Positions 43,982-52,555 of a stretch of DNA of 64,000 bases are shown in pieces. The notes beneath the pieces were generated by a model. It had not been told where the DNA came from and made no database searches. It saw nothing but the letters and a program-made list of their open reading frames with translations. The stretch comes from JBCDBD01 sp039184335 (lineage in GTDB: Bacteria > Bacteroidota > Bacteroidia > Flavobacteriales > Flavobacteriaceae). Within the stretch, counting starts at the first letter, position 1. Each line of letters starts with the position of its first letter. Where the stretch lies: contig JBCDBD010000016.1 of the NCBI GenBank assembly GCA_039184335.1, positions 1 to 64,000 on the forward strand, read 5' to 3'. The position numbers were made by a program, and so were the translations under genes.

Positions 43982-44665
43982 ATGAGAACATGTTTGGTAA
44001 TCTTTTTGTTTGCGCTATTCAAAATGGGGGCCCAAACCTATGAAATCGGCCTTTTTGCGGGTGGTGCAAATAACATTGGCGATGTTGGGCGTACAAATTT
44101 TATTTTACCTTCTGGACCTGCCTTTGGAGGAGTTTTTAAGTGGAACAGAAGCAAACGCTACGCATGGAGGGCAAGTGTTCTTTACGGGGAGTTTACAGCA
44201 GATGATTCCAAATCGAGTATGCCCTCACGACAGCAGCGTGGCTATGAAATGGACAATACCATCTTAGAGTTTTCCTTAGGGCTCGAATTCAACTTTGTTG
44301 AGTACAATCTACACAAACTTGGCCCTGCTTTTACCCCATACCTATATACTGGGGTCACCTATTTCAGATACGATTTTAACTATTTTGATGCACTGCAGGT
44401 GCAGGATATTGACCAAAAAGATGGTAGTTTTGCAGTCCCAATGACAGTTGGGGCGAAATATAGACTGAATCAGTTTTTGATTTTGGGGGCTGAAATAGGT
44501 GCGAGGTATACATTTACTGACAATTTGGATGCCAGTAACCCAGAAGGTTCTAACTTTGAAGAATTTAGGTTTGGAAATATACTGAGTGACGACTGGTATG
44601 TGTTTTCCGGTTTTACGTTAACCTATACCTTTGGTCGTAAACCTTGTCAAGATTGTTTTGAATGA
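43982..44665 (+). CDS. DUF6089 family outer membrane beta-barrel protein
   Basis: A 227-residue protein with a signal peptide ('TCLVIFLFALFKMGAQ', cleavage after MGAQ) and alternating strands typical of a small outer membrane barrel: 'YEIGLFAGGANNIGDVG', 'KRYAWRASVLYGEF', 'ILEFSLGLEFNFVEYNL', 'TPYLYTGVTYFRYDF' and the terminal 'WYVFSGFTLTYTFG'. It ends with 'PCQDCFE'. The family regularly precedes uppS and bamA in Bacteroidota and may help outer membrane assembly; no function is proven. ATG 43982 opens the signal peptide; the frame begins upstream at 43955. Confidence 0.88.
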   Translation: MRTCLVIFLFALFKMGAQTYEIGLFAGGANNIGDVGRTNFILPSGPAFGGVFKWNRSKRYAWRASVLYGEFTADDSKSSMPSRQQRGYEMDNTILEFSLGLEFNFVEYNLHKLGPAFTPYLYTGVTYFRYDFNYFDALQVQDIDQKDGSFAVPMTVGAKYRLNQFLILGAEIGARYTFTDNLDASNPEGSNFEEFRFGNILSDDWYVFSGFTLTYTFGRKPCQDCFE

Positions 44666-44669
44666 CCAT

Positions 44670-45410
44670 ATGAACACATTGGAAGACATTGACGGTGCGA
44701 AATTGCCCAAGCACATTGCCATTATCATGGATGGCAATGGTCGATGGGCAAAACAGCGAGGCAAGTTAAGGGTGTTCGGTCACGAGAATGGGGTGGAAGC
44801 TGTAAGGCAAACCGTTGAAAATTGCGCGAAACTGAAGATAGAGTTTTTGACTTTGTATGCTTTTTCGACGGAGAACTGGAACCGCCCAAAGCATGAAGTG
44901 GACACATTGATGAAGCTTCTGGTTTCATCATTGCGCAAAGAATTAAAAACACTCCATAAGAATAATATACGGCTCAATGCCATTGGAAATATAAGTTCCT
45001 TGCCCGAAAAAGCGCATAGAGAGCTTAAGGAAGTGATTTTGAAAACCAATGAAAACACCGGTATGATGCTGACCCTGGCGTTAAGCTATGGGTCTAGGGA
45101 AGAGCTTAAAACAGCCATTCAAGAAATAAGCCTCAAAGTTAAAAATAATATAATTTCTCCCGAGAATATTGATGAAACGTATATAAATACACATCTTTAC
45201 ACGCATTTGATGCCAGATGTAGACTTGCTTATCCGTACCAGTGGGGAACATAGGATAAGCAATTTTTTACTTTGGCAAATAGCGTATGCCGAATTATACT
45301 TTATTGATGTATTTTGGCCTGATTTTAGTGAGCATCATTTGGTAGAAGCCATAATAAGTTACCAAAATAGAGAACGAAGATTTGGAAAAACTAGCGAACA
45401 ACTCAACTAA
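44670..45410 (+). CDS. uppS: Isoprenyl transferase (undecaprenyl diphosphate synthase)
   Basis: A 246-residue cis-prenyltransferase that builds undecaprenyl diphosphate, the lipid carrier for peptidoglycan and other glycans. Motifs: 'IAIIMDGNGRWAKQRG' (~18-33) with the catalytic Asp, 'LTLYAFSTENWNRP' (~66-79) and 'LLIRTSGEHRISNFLLWQ' (~188-205) with the C-terminal 'YAELYF'. ATG 44670 lies 4 bp after the DUF6089 stop; an earlier alternative at 44631 overlaps that gene. Its 3' end overlaps the bamA start by 29 bp, so translation is coupled. Confidence 0.96.
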   Translation: MNTLEDIDGAKLPKHIAIIMDGNGRWAKQRGKLRVFGHENGVEAVRQTVENCAKLKIEFLTLYAFSTENWNRPKHEVDTLMKLLVSSLRKELKTLHKNNIRLNAIGNISSLPEKAHRELKEVILKTNENTGMMLTLALSYGSREELKTAIQEISLKVKNNIISPENIDETYINTHLYTHLMPDVDLLIRTSGEHRISNFLLWQIAYAELYFIDVFWPDFSEHHLVEAIISYQNRERRFGKTSEQLN

Positions 45411-48024
45411 TGGTATATACAAAAATCTATACCTATATTTAAAACTACTATTCTTTTTACTTTTCTTTAACCAAACCACCGCACAGGACATCCCTTTTGA
45501 AAATGGAAAGAAATACATTCTTGGTGGGTTAGAAGTGACCGGTCTACAAAGTTACAATGAGCAGACCGTTAAAACGTATACGGGCCTTCGAACAGGCCAA
45601 CCGATAACCGTACCTGGTGAAGAGCTTAGTGCTGTGATCAAGAAATTATGGAGCCTAGAGCTTTTTAGCAATATTGATTTTTATATTACCAAGGTAGAAG
45701 GCGACCAAGTATTCTTAGAGCTGAATATTCTCGAAAGGCCAACATTGTCCAATGTGACCTTATATGGGGTCAAAAAGCGTAAAGTTGAAAGTATCATTAA
45801 CGATACTGATTTGAAAAAGGGCAAAAAAATTACCGAGAGCTTAATCGCAAACACTAAAAATTACCTTCAGAACAAGTATAGAAAACAAGGCTACCTGAAT
45901 ACAAAAGTGAACATAGCCACAGCTAAGGATACTTCACAGACCAATGCTGAGAATATGGTCATCAATGTTAAAAAAGGGAACAAGGTCAAAATCAAGAATA
46001 TCGTTTTTTCGGGCAATAGTGAGCTATCCAACAAAAGGTTGCGAAAAGCGCTAAAAAATACCAAAAAGAAAAAGTTGTTCCGATTTTGGAAAAAGTCAAA
46101 GTACATCGAAGATGATTACCAAGAAGATTTGGGGAGCCTTATCGATGCCTATGCTGAAAAAGGGTATCGTGATGCCAGGGTGCTTTCTGATACTTTGACC
46201 ACGGTCAATGAAAAGAACATTGAGCTGAGCATAAAAGTGGAAGAAGGCAATAAGTACTACTTTGGCGACATCGATTTTGTGGGCAACTCGGTTTATTCAG
46301 ATCGTCGATTAAGCCAGGTGTTGGGTATTCGAAAGGGATCTGTGTATAACGGGGTGTTATTGAAAGAACGAATTGCTGATGATACCAAGCCCGATGCACA
46401 AGATCTGACCAATTTATATCAAAACAACGGGTATCTTTTTTCAAGTATCAATCCGGTTGAAATATCTGCAGCAAATGATACCATAGATTTTGAAATACGT
46501 ATCATAGAGGGTAAAGAGACGTTTTTGGACCATGTCACGGTAACGGGTAACGATAAAACCAATGACCATGTAATTTTTAGGGAACTGCGCACACGTCCGG
46601 GTCAAAAATACAGTAAAGACAACATTGTGCGTAGTATCAGAGAGTTGGGTCAGTTGGGCTTTTTTGATGCCGAACAGATTGTTCCAGATATCCAGAACCC
46701 TGACCCAAATGCGGGCACCGTAGATATCAAATACAGCCTAGTGGAATCAGGGTCAAGCCAAATTGAATTGCAAGGTGGTTATGGTGGGGGCGGATTTATC
46801 GGTACGCTCGGGCTCTCATTCAGTAATTTCTCCATTCAAAATCTGTTCAATGGTGAGGCCTATAAACCTGTTCCTATGGGTGATGGCCAGACATTTGCCT
46901 TGCGCGTACAAGCCAGTAGAACATTTCAGGTATATAGCCTGAATTTTGCTGAGCCCTGGTTGGGGGGGAAAAAGCCAGTACGATTCAATCTCTCTTTCTC
47001 AAGAACACGGCAGTTTGCTTCAAACTTTAATTCATCAGGGCGTATAGTGGTTGATAGAGATCGTGGTTTTTCCATTACGGGAATATCAGCCGGTCTAGCT
47101 AAAAGGGTACAATGGCCAGACGATTTCTTTACCTTGTCACATTCCTTAGGGTATCAGTTGTATGATTTTAACGATTATAATATTGGATTGTTCAATTTTG
47201 GTGATGGTACCTCAAATGCCTTTACATACACCGTTGGGCTTTCAAGAAGTTCACAGGGACCAAGTCGTATATTTCCATTGACGGGTTCAAATTTTGAAAT
47301 TACCGTAAAGGTCACCCCTCCTTACTCTTTGTTCAGTAATAAAGACTTCAAGGCCTTGAAACAGCGAAGTGATGAATTGACAGAATCTGCCTCTGATGGA
47401 TCACCGTTGACCGCTGCAGAGGCCAATGAACTTGCTGAAATAGAAGAAGAGCGGTTCAAGTGGTTGGAATATTACAAAATAAAGTTCAAAGGGGATTGGT
47501 ATTCCCGAATAGTTGACAAGTTGGTATTGCGCACCAATGCTGAACTTGGGTTTTTAGGAAATTACAACAATGATATTGGCGATGTGCCCTTTGAGCGTTT
47601 CTTTGTCGGAGGTGATGGTCTGGGCAATTTCACGTTGGATGGTAGGGACGTCATTCAGCTTAGAGGTTATGAAAACAGTTCGTTGACCCCCTTTAGTGTG
47701 AATCCCATTAACGGCGTACAAGAGCAAGATGGCGGAACAATCTACAATAAGTTTTCCCTTGAAATGCGGTATCCACTAACCTTAAAACCTTCAGCCTCGA
47801 TTTATGCGCTTACATTTTTAGAGGCTGGTAATGCTTTTAACAATTTTAATGACTTTAATCCGTTTGAGTTAAAGCGATCTGCTGGAGTGGGGCTTAGAAT
47901 ATTTATGCCAGCGTTTGGTCTGTTGGGTATTGACTTTGGGTATGGTTTTGATACCGACGCTAGACCGACATCCGTGGGGCCAAGTGGTTGGCAAACACAC
48001 TTCATTATAGGTCAACAATTTTAA
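45382..48024 (+). CDS. bamA: Outer membrane protein assembly factor BamA
   Basis: An 880-residue Omp85 protein: signal peptide ('LLFFLLFFNQTTAQ', ending near residue 35), about five POTRA domains (to ~450; 'GLEVTGLQSYNEQTVKTYTG', 'LYGVKKRKVESIINDTDLKK', 'IDFVGNSVYSDRRLSQVLG') and a 16-stranded barrel with the lid motif region 'FTLDGRDVIQLRGYENS' and terminal 'GWQTHFIIGQQF'. It folds barrel proteins into the outer membrane. The only plausible start is TTG 45382, 29 bp inside uppS; no in-frame ATG precedes the signal peptide. A terminator follows at 48048. Confidence 0.95.
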   Translation: MEKLANNSTNGIYKNLYLYLKLLFFLLFFNQTTAQDIPFENGKKYILGGLEVTGLQSYNEQTVKTYTGLRTGQPITVPGEELSAVIKKLWSLELFSNIDFYITKVEGDQVFLELNILERPTLSNVTLYGVKKRKVESIINDTDLKKGKKITESLIANTKNYLQNKYRKQGYLNTKVNIATAKDTSQTNAENMVINVKKGNKVKIKNIVFSGNSELSNKRLRKALKNTKKKKLFRFWKKSKYIEDDYQEDLGSLIDAYAEKGYRDARVLSDTLTTVNEKNIELSIKVEEGNKYYFGDIDFVGNSVYSDRRLSQVLGIRKGSVYNGVLLKERIADDTKPDAQDLTNLYQNNGYLFSSINPVEISAANDTIDFEIRIIEGKETFLDHVTVTGNDKTNDHVIFRELRTRPGQKYSKDNIVRSIRELGQLGFFDAEQIVPDIQNPDPNAGTVDIKYSLVESGSSQIELQGGYGGGGFIGTLGLSFSNFSIQNLFNGEAYKPVPMGDGQTFALRVQASRTFQVYSLNFAEPWLGGKKPVRFNLSFSRTRQFASNFNSSGRIVVDRDRGFSITGISAGLAKRVQWPDDFFTLSHSLGYQLYDFNDYNIGLFNFGDGTSNAFTYTVGLSRSSQGPSRIFPLTGSNFEITVKVTPPYSLFSNKDFKALKQRSDELTESASDGSPLTAAEANELAEIEEERFKWLEYYKIKFKGDWYSRIVDKLVLRTNAELGFLGNYNNDIGDVPFERFFVGGDGLGNFTLDGRDVIQLRGYENSSLTPFSVNPINGVQEQDGGTIYNKFSLEMRYPLTLKPSASIYALTFLEAGNAFNNFNDFNPFELKRSAGVGLRIFMPAFGLLGIDFGYGFDTDARPTSVGPSGWQTHFIIGQQF

Positions 48025-48047
48025 TGACAAGAAATTCTGTCAATTAT

Positions 48048-48070
48048 TGAAGGGGTAATCCCTTCATTTT
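48048..48070 (+). terminator. Probable terminator after bamA
   Basis: TGAAGGG and CCCTTCA (48048-48054 and 48060-48066) flank a five-base loop and are followed by TTTT, 24 bp after the bamA stop. Confidence 0.55.
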
Positions 48071-48081
48071 AAATGAATTCG

Positions 48082-48089
48082 TAATTTTG
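48082..48089 (+). promoter_or_regulatory. -7 promoter element for the first ompH gene (TAATTTTG)
   Basis: A perfect TAnnTTTG element 37 bases before ATG 48126, just after the bamA terminator. The -33 box is unclear. Confidence 0.35.
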
Positions 48090-48125
48090 GCACGATATTT
48101 TCTATGTAAAAAACGGAATATAAAA

Positions 48126-48965
48126 ATGAATACTAAGATTCTTTTTTTCATTTCATTTCTTTTGTGCTCTTGGTGGATGTTTTCCCAAAGAGGTGTAAGA
48201 ATTGGGTACGTTGATATGGAGTATATTTTAGAAAACGTAGAAGAATATCGAGATGCCAGCGAACAATTGAACGCTAAGGCTGAAAAGTGGAAACAGGAGA
48301 TTGAGCTCAAACAAAGTGCTGTCGAACAGATGAAAAAAGATTTAATGGCAGAAAAGGTACTGTTGACCGATGAACTGGTTGCTGAACGGGAAGAAGAGAT
48401 ACAGCTTCTAGAAGCTGAAATGTTAGACTATCAACAAGACCGATTTGGTCCTCAGGGTGATTTGGTGTTACAGAAGCGACTACTGATTCAACCTATTCAG
48501 GACCAAGTGTTCAATGAAGTCCAGAAAATAGGGAGCAATAAAAGATATGATTTTATTTTTGATAAATCAGCAGATGTCGTAATGTTGTACTCCGAAAAGA
48601 GGCATGATATCAGTGACCTGGTTTTAAGAGAGATAGCTCGAACCAGAAAGGTGAGCAAATCTAACAAAAAAGAAAAGGAAAAAAATAGGCTGGCCGAATT
48701 CGAAGCAAAGGAGGCCGAGGCGGATAAAGAAATTAATGAGGCCTTGCAAGCACGTAAGGAAAAAGCAGCTGAATCCCGAGATGAAAGGGCAAAGGCGGCC
48801 GAAGAAAAAAGGGCTGAGCAGTTAAGACTAAGGGAGGAGCGCAAAAAGGCATATGAAGAACGGAGAAAAAAGTTATTGGAAGAACGTGAAGCCAAAAGAA
48901 AGGCCAAGCTTGAAGAGCGAAAAAAGGACCAAGAACAGCCTAAGGATTCAACCGATACCAATTAA
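48126..48965 (+). CDS. OmpH/Skp family periplasmic chaperone, long form
   Basis: A 279-residue protein with a signal peptide ('ILFFISFLLCSWWMFSQ', ending near residue 20) and the Skp core: 'RIGYVDMEYILENV', a long coiled-coil pair (~35-95) and the return strand 'KRYDFIFDKSADVVMLYSEK' (~140-159). Beyond it a highly charged tail of about 100 residues, rich in Lys, Glu, Arg and Ala, predicts a second coiled coil. Skp proteins hold unfolded outer membrane proteins for BamA. ATG 48126 was chosen over an upstream alternative (48087). It lies between bamA and a second, ordinary-length Skp gene. Confidence 0.9.
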   Translation: MNTKILFFISFLLCSWWMFSQRGVRIGYVDMEYILENVEEYRDASEQLNAKAEKWKQEIELKQSAVEQMKKDLMAEKVLLTDELVAEREEEIQLLEAEMLDYQQDRFGPQGDLVLQKRLLIQPIQDQVFNEVQKIGSNKRYDFIFDKSADVVMLYSEKRHDISDLVLREIARTRKVSKSNKKEKEKNRLAEFEAKEAEADKEINEALQARKEKAAESRDERAKAAEEKRAEQLRLREERKKAYEERRKKLLEEREAKRKAKLEERKKDQEQPKDSTDTN

Positions 48966-49016
48966 CGATAACGCTGAATACTTAAATTAATACTCAAATA
49001 GTAACTTAGAATAATC

Positions 49017-49526
49017 ATGAAAAATGTAAAGAAGATGGTCGTGGCCATCGTTTTGTTTGTAGCAGCTACAGGTTTTGTAAACGCGCAGGGTAAAGTTGCA
49101 CATATCAATGTGCAACAACTATTGTCTGAAATGCCAGAAATGAAGGCAGCCCAAGCTGAACTGAAAAAATTGCAAGAGACTTATAGGGCAGATATTGAAA
49201 GTTCAATGACTGAGTTGAAGAACAAATACACACAATATTCCAACGAGGCCACTTCTAAATCGGAAGAAGAAAACCAAAAAAGAGCAGTAGAGCTACAAGG
49301 TTACGAAAAGAATATTCAAGAGGCAGAGCAGGCAGCTTTACAAGAAATGCAGAAGAAACAGCAAGAACTGTTCGCACCAATTTCTGATAAGGCAAAAGCA
49401 GCTATCGAGAAAGTCGCTGCCACACAGGGCTTTGAATACGTAATCGATGCGAGCCCGGGACTAAGCTTGATCGTTGCCAAGGGCAAAGACCTTTTGCCAG
49501 AGGTAAAACAAGAACTGGGATTCTAA
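49017..49526 (+). CDS. OmpH/Skp family periplasmic chaperone
   Basis: A 169-residue protein: signal peptide ('VVAIVLFVAATGFVNAQ', ending near residue 22), then 'KVAHINVQQLLSEMPEM', a coiled coil of tentacle type (~40-130) and the closing 'AATQGFEYVIDASPGLSLIV'. This is the standard length for Skp/OmpH. It shares the holdase role with its longer neighbour upstream (52 bp between). The trimer with tentacle-like helices encloses unfolded barrel proteins on their way to BamA. A hairpin terminator follows just before murI. Confidence 0.93.
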   Translation: MKNVKKMVVAIVLFVAATGFVNAQGKVAHINVQQLLSEMPEMKAAQAELKKLQETYRADIESSMTELKNKYTQYSNEATSKSEEENQKRAVELQGYEKNIQEAEQAALQEMQKKQQELFAPISDKAKAAIEKVAATQGFEYVIDASPGLSLIVAKGKDLLPEVKQELGF

Positions 49527-49549
49527 AAGATTCTACTGAAAATTTAAAG

Positions 49550-49593
49550 ACCGTCAGTCCTTAGGCACAAAATTAGGGTTGGCGGTTTTGTTT
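49550..49593 (+). terminator. Probable terminator after the second ompH gene
   Basis: A 12-bp stem including several G-U pairs (49550-49561 with 49575-49586), 13-base loop, followed by TTTGTTT. It overlaps the bases directly before the murI ATG. Confidence 0.55.
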
Positions 49594-49596
49594 CTT

Positions 49597-50379
49597 ATGG
49601 ATAGTGCTATAGGTGTTTTTGATTCTGGGGTAGGAGGAACTTCCGTTTGGAAGGAAATCGTCAAGTTATTGCCCAACGAGCGTACGATATATTTGGCCGA
49701 TTCCAAGAATGCTCCTTATGGAGGGAAAGCTCCAAAAGAAATAGTGGCCCTCAGCATCAAGAATACCGAACTTCTACTGCAAAAAGGGTGCAAGCTTGTG
49801 GTAGTGGCATGTAATACGGCAACCACAAATGCCATTGATTACCTTAGAAAAAACTATCCGGTTCCATTTATAGGCATAGAACCTGCCATAAAACCAGCTG
49901 CATTGCATACCAAAACAAAAAAGGTTGGCATTTTGGCTACTAAAGGCACCCTTTCAAGTAGTCTCTTCTACAATACATCAAAATTATTTGCCCAAGGAAT
50001 CGAGGTTATTGAGCAAGATGGCAGTGGATTGGTACAATTGATAGAGGAGGGAAATGTGTACACAGAGGCTACCAAATATCTTTTAGAGAAATATTTGGCA
50101 CCGATGCTCAATGCTGGTATCGATAGTTTGGTATTGGGTTGTACCCATTATCCATATTTGATACCCGTTTTGCGGCAAATTCTCCCCGAAAGTATCACCA
50201 TTCTTGATTCCAGTGAGGCGGTAGCAAGGCAGACAAAGCACATTCTTTCTGAAAAGGGCCTTCTAAGTTTGGGGTCAAAGGCTACTGCAAAACATGATAT
50301 TTATACCAATCATACTATCGAGGTGCTAAAATATTATGTAAACGTACCGGGTGCATTAGTCAATCTTCTAGACTTTTAA
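49597..50379 (+). CDS. murI: Glutamate racemase
   Basis: A 260-residue cofactor-independent racemase that makes D-glutamate for peptidoglycan. The N-terminal 'IGVFDSGVGGTSVWKEI' (5-21), the two catalytic Cys in 'VVACNTATT' (~residue 70) and 'LGCTHYPYL' (~residue 181), and 'DSKNAPYGGK' are all present. ATG 49597 follows a likely terminator; the longer frame from 49579 adds 'MAVLFL', which is not conserved. Its last 12 bp overlap the 3' end of the convergent DHFR gene. Confidence 0.96.
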   Translation: MDSAIGVFDSGVGGTSVWKEIVKLLPNERTIYLADSKNAPYGGKAPKEIVALSIKNTELLLQKGCKLVVVACNTATTNAIDYLRKNYPVPFIGIEPAIKPAALHTKTKKVGILATKGTLSSSLFYNTSKLFAQGIEVIEQDGSGLVQLIEEGNVYTEATKYLLEKYLAPMLNAGIDSLVLGCTHYPYLIPVLRQILPESITILDSSEAVARQTKHILSEKGLLSLGSKATAKHDIYTNHTIEVLKYYVNVPGALVNLLDF

Positions 50380-50871
50380 GGTCATTTTTTTATAGGTCAA
50401 ATAGGTGAAATCAAATTGATGCAACTCATCCTTGGCATGGTATTCTTCTCTGACCAACATCCAAAGCTTTAAGTCGATTTCTGGGAAAAAGGTGTCTGCT
50501 TTAAACGATCCATGAATTCTGGTAAGCTCTATATGGGTGGCATGGGGCATGGCCTGTCTGTAGATTTCACCACCACCTATGATAAACGATAGTGCATCAT
50601 TCACTGTAAGCGCAATGGCCTCTTCGATGGAATGTACTATGGTACAGGGAAATTTAGGGCGATAGGCAGTATCTCGCGTGATGGCGATATGTTCTCTATT
50701 GGGCAAGGGGCTGGGAAAACTCTCTAGGGTCTTTCGTCCCATAATGATTTTATGGCCAGAGGTCAATTGTTTGAATCTCTTGAAATCGTCAGGTAAATGC
50801 CAAGGCAAATCATTGTTGATTCCCAATGCGTGGTTTTCAGCAGCAGCTGCAATAATGACAAGCTGGTTCAA
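50368..50871 (-). CDS. folA: Dihydrofolate reductase
   Basis: A 167-residue DHFR that reduces dihydrofolate with NADPH. Motifs: 'AENHALGINNDLPWHLPDDF' (11-30) with the substrate-binding Asp28, 'KIIMGRKTLESF' (~41-52), 'LPNREHIAITR' and 'FIIGGGEIYRQAM' (~96-108), and 'TRIHGSFKADTFFP'. Chromosomal DHFR of normal length. It works with thymidylate synthase (62091), which consumes methylene-THF, and with folK (18822). Its start overlaps the 2TM protein gene stop by four bases, so they share a message. Confidence 0.95.
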   Translation of the reverse strand: MNQLVIIAAAAENHALGINNDLPWHLPDDFKRFKQLTSGHKIIMGRKTLESFPSPLPNREHIAITRDTAYRPKFPCTIVHSIEEAIALTVNDALSFIIGGGEIYRQAMPHATHIELTRIHGSFKADTFFPEIDLKLWMLVREEYHAKDELHQFDFTYLTYKKMTLKV

Positions 50872-51257
50872 TTTGCTTCTTTTTTATTGACCTTTGAAAG
50901 CGGAAAGTCGGTTTCGATTTCCTTTTGCAATTCCATGATCCGTTGTTTTTGTAGGGCAACCAACTTTTCCCGCTGGTGGCGTTCCCATTCTTTTCCCATA
51001 AACTTTTGGGTCACAAAAACGTTGAAGGCATGAAGCACAAAGACGAAGCCCCATAGCATTATCGCCCAAAGAAACCAATCATAAACTTCTCCGTATTTTA
51101 ATATCTTATTGATCAGGATCAAGAAAACACTCCCGATCAAAAAAACGACAAAGTGTACGTACAGGCTCTTTTTTTGTTTGATTCGTCTATGTGCATGTTC
51201 CAAAAGTTCATGCTGCTGAAGGTCAACCTCGCTCTTGGGTTTCTTTTTTGAAAACAT
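50868..51257 (-). CDS. 2TM domain protein
   Basis: A 129-residue protein of the 2TM family: cytoplasmic N-terminus rich in Lys and Gln with 'HELLEHAHRRIKQKKSLYVH', two transmembrane helices (about 33-51 and 62-83) and a C-terminal amphipathic tail 'EWERHQREKLVALQKQRIME'. The domain occurs mainly in Bacteroidota, often fused to or beside LytTR regulators; its function is unknown. ATG 51257 was chosen over upstream codons of the same frame. It lies directly upstream of DHFR and overlaps it by 4 bp. Confidence 0.88.
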   Translation of the reverse strand: MFSKKKPKSEVDLQQHELLEHAHRRIKQKKSLYVHFVVFLIGSVFLILINKILKYGEVYDWFLWAIMLWGFVFVLHAFNVFVTQKFMGKEWERHQREKLVALQKQRIMELQKEIETDFPLSKVNKKEAN

Positions 51258-51277
51258 TCTTTGCCTATCTTTAGTGA

Positions 51278-51285
51278 CAAAGATA
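51278..51285 (-). promoter_or_regulatory. -7 promoter element of the 2TM-DHFR operon (TATCTTTG)
   Basis: On the minus strand TATCTTTG is a perfect -7 element 21 bases before ATG 51257. The -33 box is not clear. It lies in the 44-bp gap to the divergent aminotransferase gene. Confidence 0.4.
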
Positions 51286-51301
51286 ACCGAATTGCAATGC
51301 A

Positions 51302-52399
51302 ATGTCATTAGATACCGCTAACATAAGAAAACAATTTCCGGTTTTAGATCGCTATGTATATGCCGATACGGCCACATCAGGTTTGCTTAGTCAAGACCTA
51401 TTACACTGGCGTCAAGGGCATGACCTTGATTTTTTGATGGGCGGTAGCATTATGAAGACGCCGTCGATGCATTTGATAACAAATACCCGAGATGCGGTTG
51501 CCGATTTTTTTGGTTGTGAATCCCATAATGTATCATTGGCACCCAACTTTAGCTTGGGTATCAATCTTCTTTTGGAAGGACTGGATAAAAAGCACAAAAT
51601 ATTGCTTTTGGAAAATGATTATCCCTCAATCAATTGGCCATTTGAGACGAGAGGTTTTGCTATTGATCGTATACCTATTGATACGTTTGTTGAAAATCGG
51701 ATCTATGAGGCAGTAAAGAATAAGGGAACAACGGTATTTGCATTCAGCTTGGTCCAATGGTTGAACGGGCTGGTATTGGATCTGGAGTTTTTGCAAAAGT
51801 TGAAGAGTGAGTTTCCTGATTTGTTGATCATCGCAGATGGCACCCAGTTTTGTGGCATGTTCGATTTTGACTTTACCGAATCCGCAATCGATGTCCTTGG
51901 TGCGAGTACTTACAAATGGTTGCTTTCGGGCTATGGTAATGGGTTTTTGCTGTTTAAAGAGGAGGCCAAGTCATTTTTTTTTCCAAAATCTATAGGTTGT
52001 CATTCCGTAGGGGGCAATCTTTCGATGAAAAATACAGTTGCCTTCCATAAACTATTGGAGCCTGGCCATTTGAATACACTTAGTTTTGGAAGTCTTAAGT
52101 TTTCTTTGGCATATCTGAATGCTATCGGAATGAAAAATATTGCACAAAAAAACAAGGCCTTATCGCAAAAAATAAAGGAAGAGCTGTGTGATCTTCAATT
52201 GCTTGAAAGTACGATCAGTCAACGTAATATACATAGTACGATATTCAACATTAAGGGAGATGGGAAACTTTTTCAAGAATTGACGCAACAAAATATCATT
52301 TGCGCCCAAAGAGGAGAAGGTATTCGTCTCAGTTTCCATTTCTACAATACGTTGGCTGAAATAGAACACATTGTCAGTGTTTTAAAAAAAAATCATTAA
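51302..52399 (+). CDS. Class V aminotransferase-fold PLP enzyme
   Basis: A 365-residue fold-type I PLP enzyme related to cysteine desulfurases and kynureninase-like aminotransferases. The PLP-binding Lys is in 'LGASTYKWLLSGYGNG' (~197-212); 'VIADGTQFCGMFDF' supplies the Asp-x-x-Gln contact; 'YADTATSGLLS' opens the protein. The reactive-loop Cys of desulfurases cannot be identified, so it may be a different transaminase or lyase. ATG 51302 is directly divergent from the 2TM-DHFR pair. No operon partner. Confidence 0.85.
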   Translation: MSLDTANIRKQFPVLDRYVYADTATSGLLSQDLLHWRQGHDLDFLMGGSIMKTPSMHLITNTRDAVADFFGCESHNVSLAPNFSLGINLLLEGLDKKHKILLLENDYPSINWPFETRGFAIDRIPIDTFVENRIYEAVKNKGTTVFAFSLVQWLNGLVLDLEFLQKLKSEFPDLLIIADGTQFCGMFDFDFTESAIDVLGASTYKWLLSGYGNGFLLFKEEAKSFFFPKSIGCHSVGGNLSMKNTVAFHKLLEPGHLNTLSFGSLKFSLAYLNAIGMKNIAQKNKALSQKIKEELCDLQLLESTISQRNIHSTIFNIKGDGKLFQELTQQNIICAQRGEGIRLSFHFYNTLAEIEHIVSVLKKNH

Positions 52400-52414
52400 T
52401 TTTGGATATCTCCT

Positions 52415-52433
52415 AAAAAACATCTTGTTTTTT
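52415..52433 (+). terminator. AT-rich hairpin after the aminotransferase gene
   Basis: AAAAAACA and TGTTTTTT flank a three-base loop 15 bp past the stop. It is GC-poor and therefore weak as a terminator. Confidence 0.35.
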
Positions 52434-52461
52434 ATTAAAGAACCCACTTCACAAAGTGTAT

Positions 52462-52478
52462 TTTATCAAATTGATAAA
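52462..52478. promoter_or_regulatory. Perfect palindrome TTTATCAA-A-TTGATAAA
   Basis: An 8-1-8 inverted repeat, 78 bp upstream of the CBM48 gene, preceded by a second small inverted repeat CACTT-CACA-AAGTG (52444-52457). It may be a binding site for a dimeric regulator. Confidence 0.4.
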
Positions 52479-52555
52479 TCGCACCTAACATATTGACATA
52501 TAATAGTTTTATGTTTTGTTTTGCGCTTAATTTCAATAGTAAAAATTAATGTACC

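Noticed and set aside
52499..52512. TTGACA followed by TATAAT upstream of the CBM48 gene
   Set aside because: The two boxes overlap with no spacer, and the sigma factor of this phylum prefers TTTG/TAnnTTTG elements.
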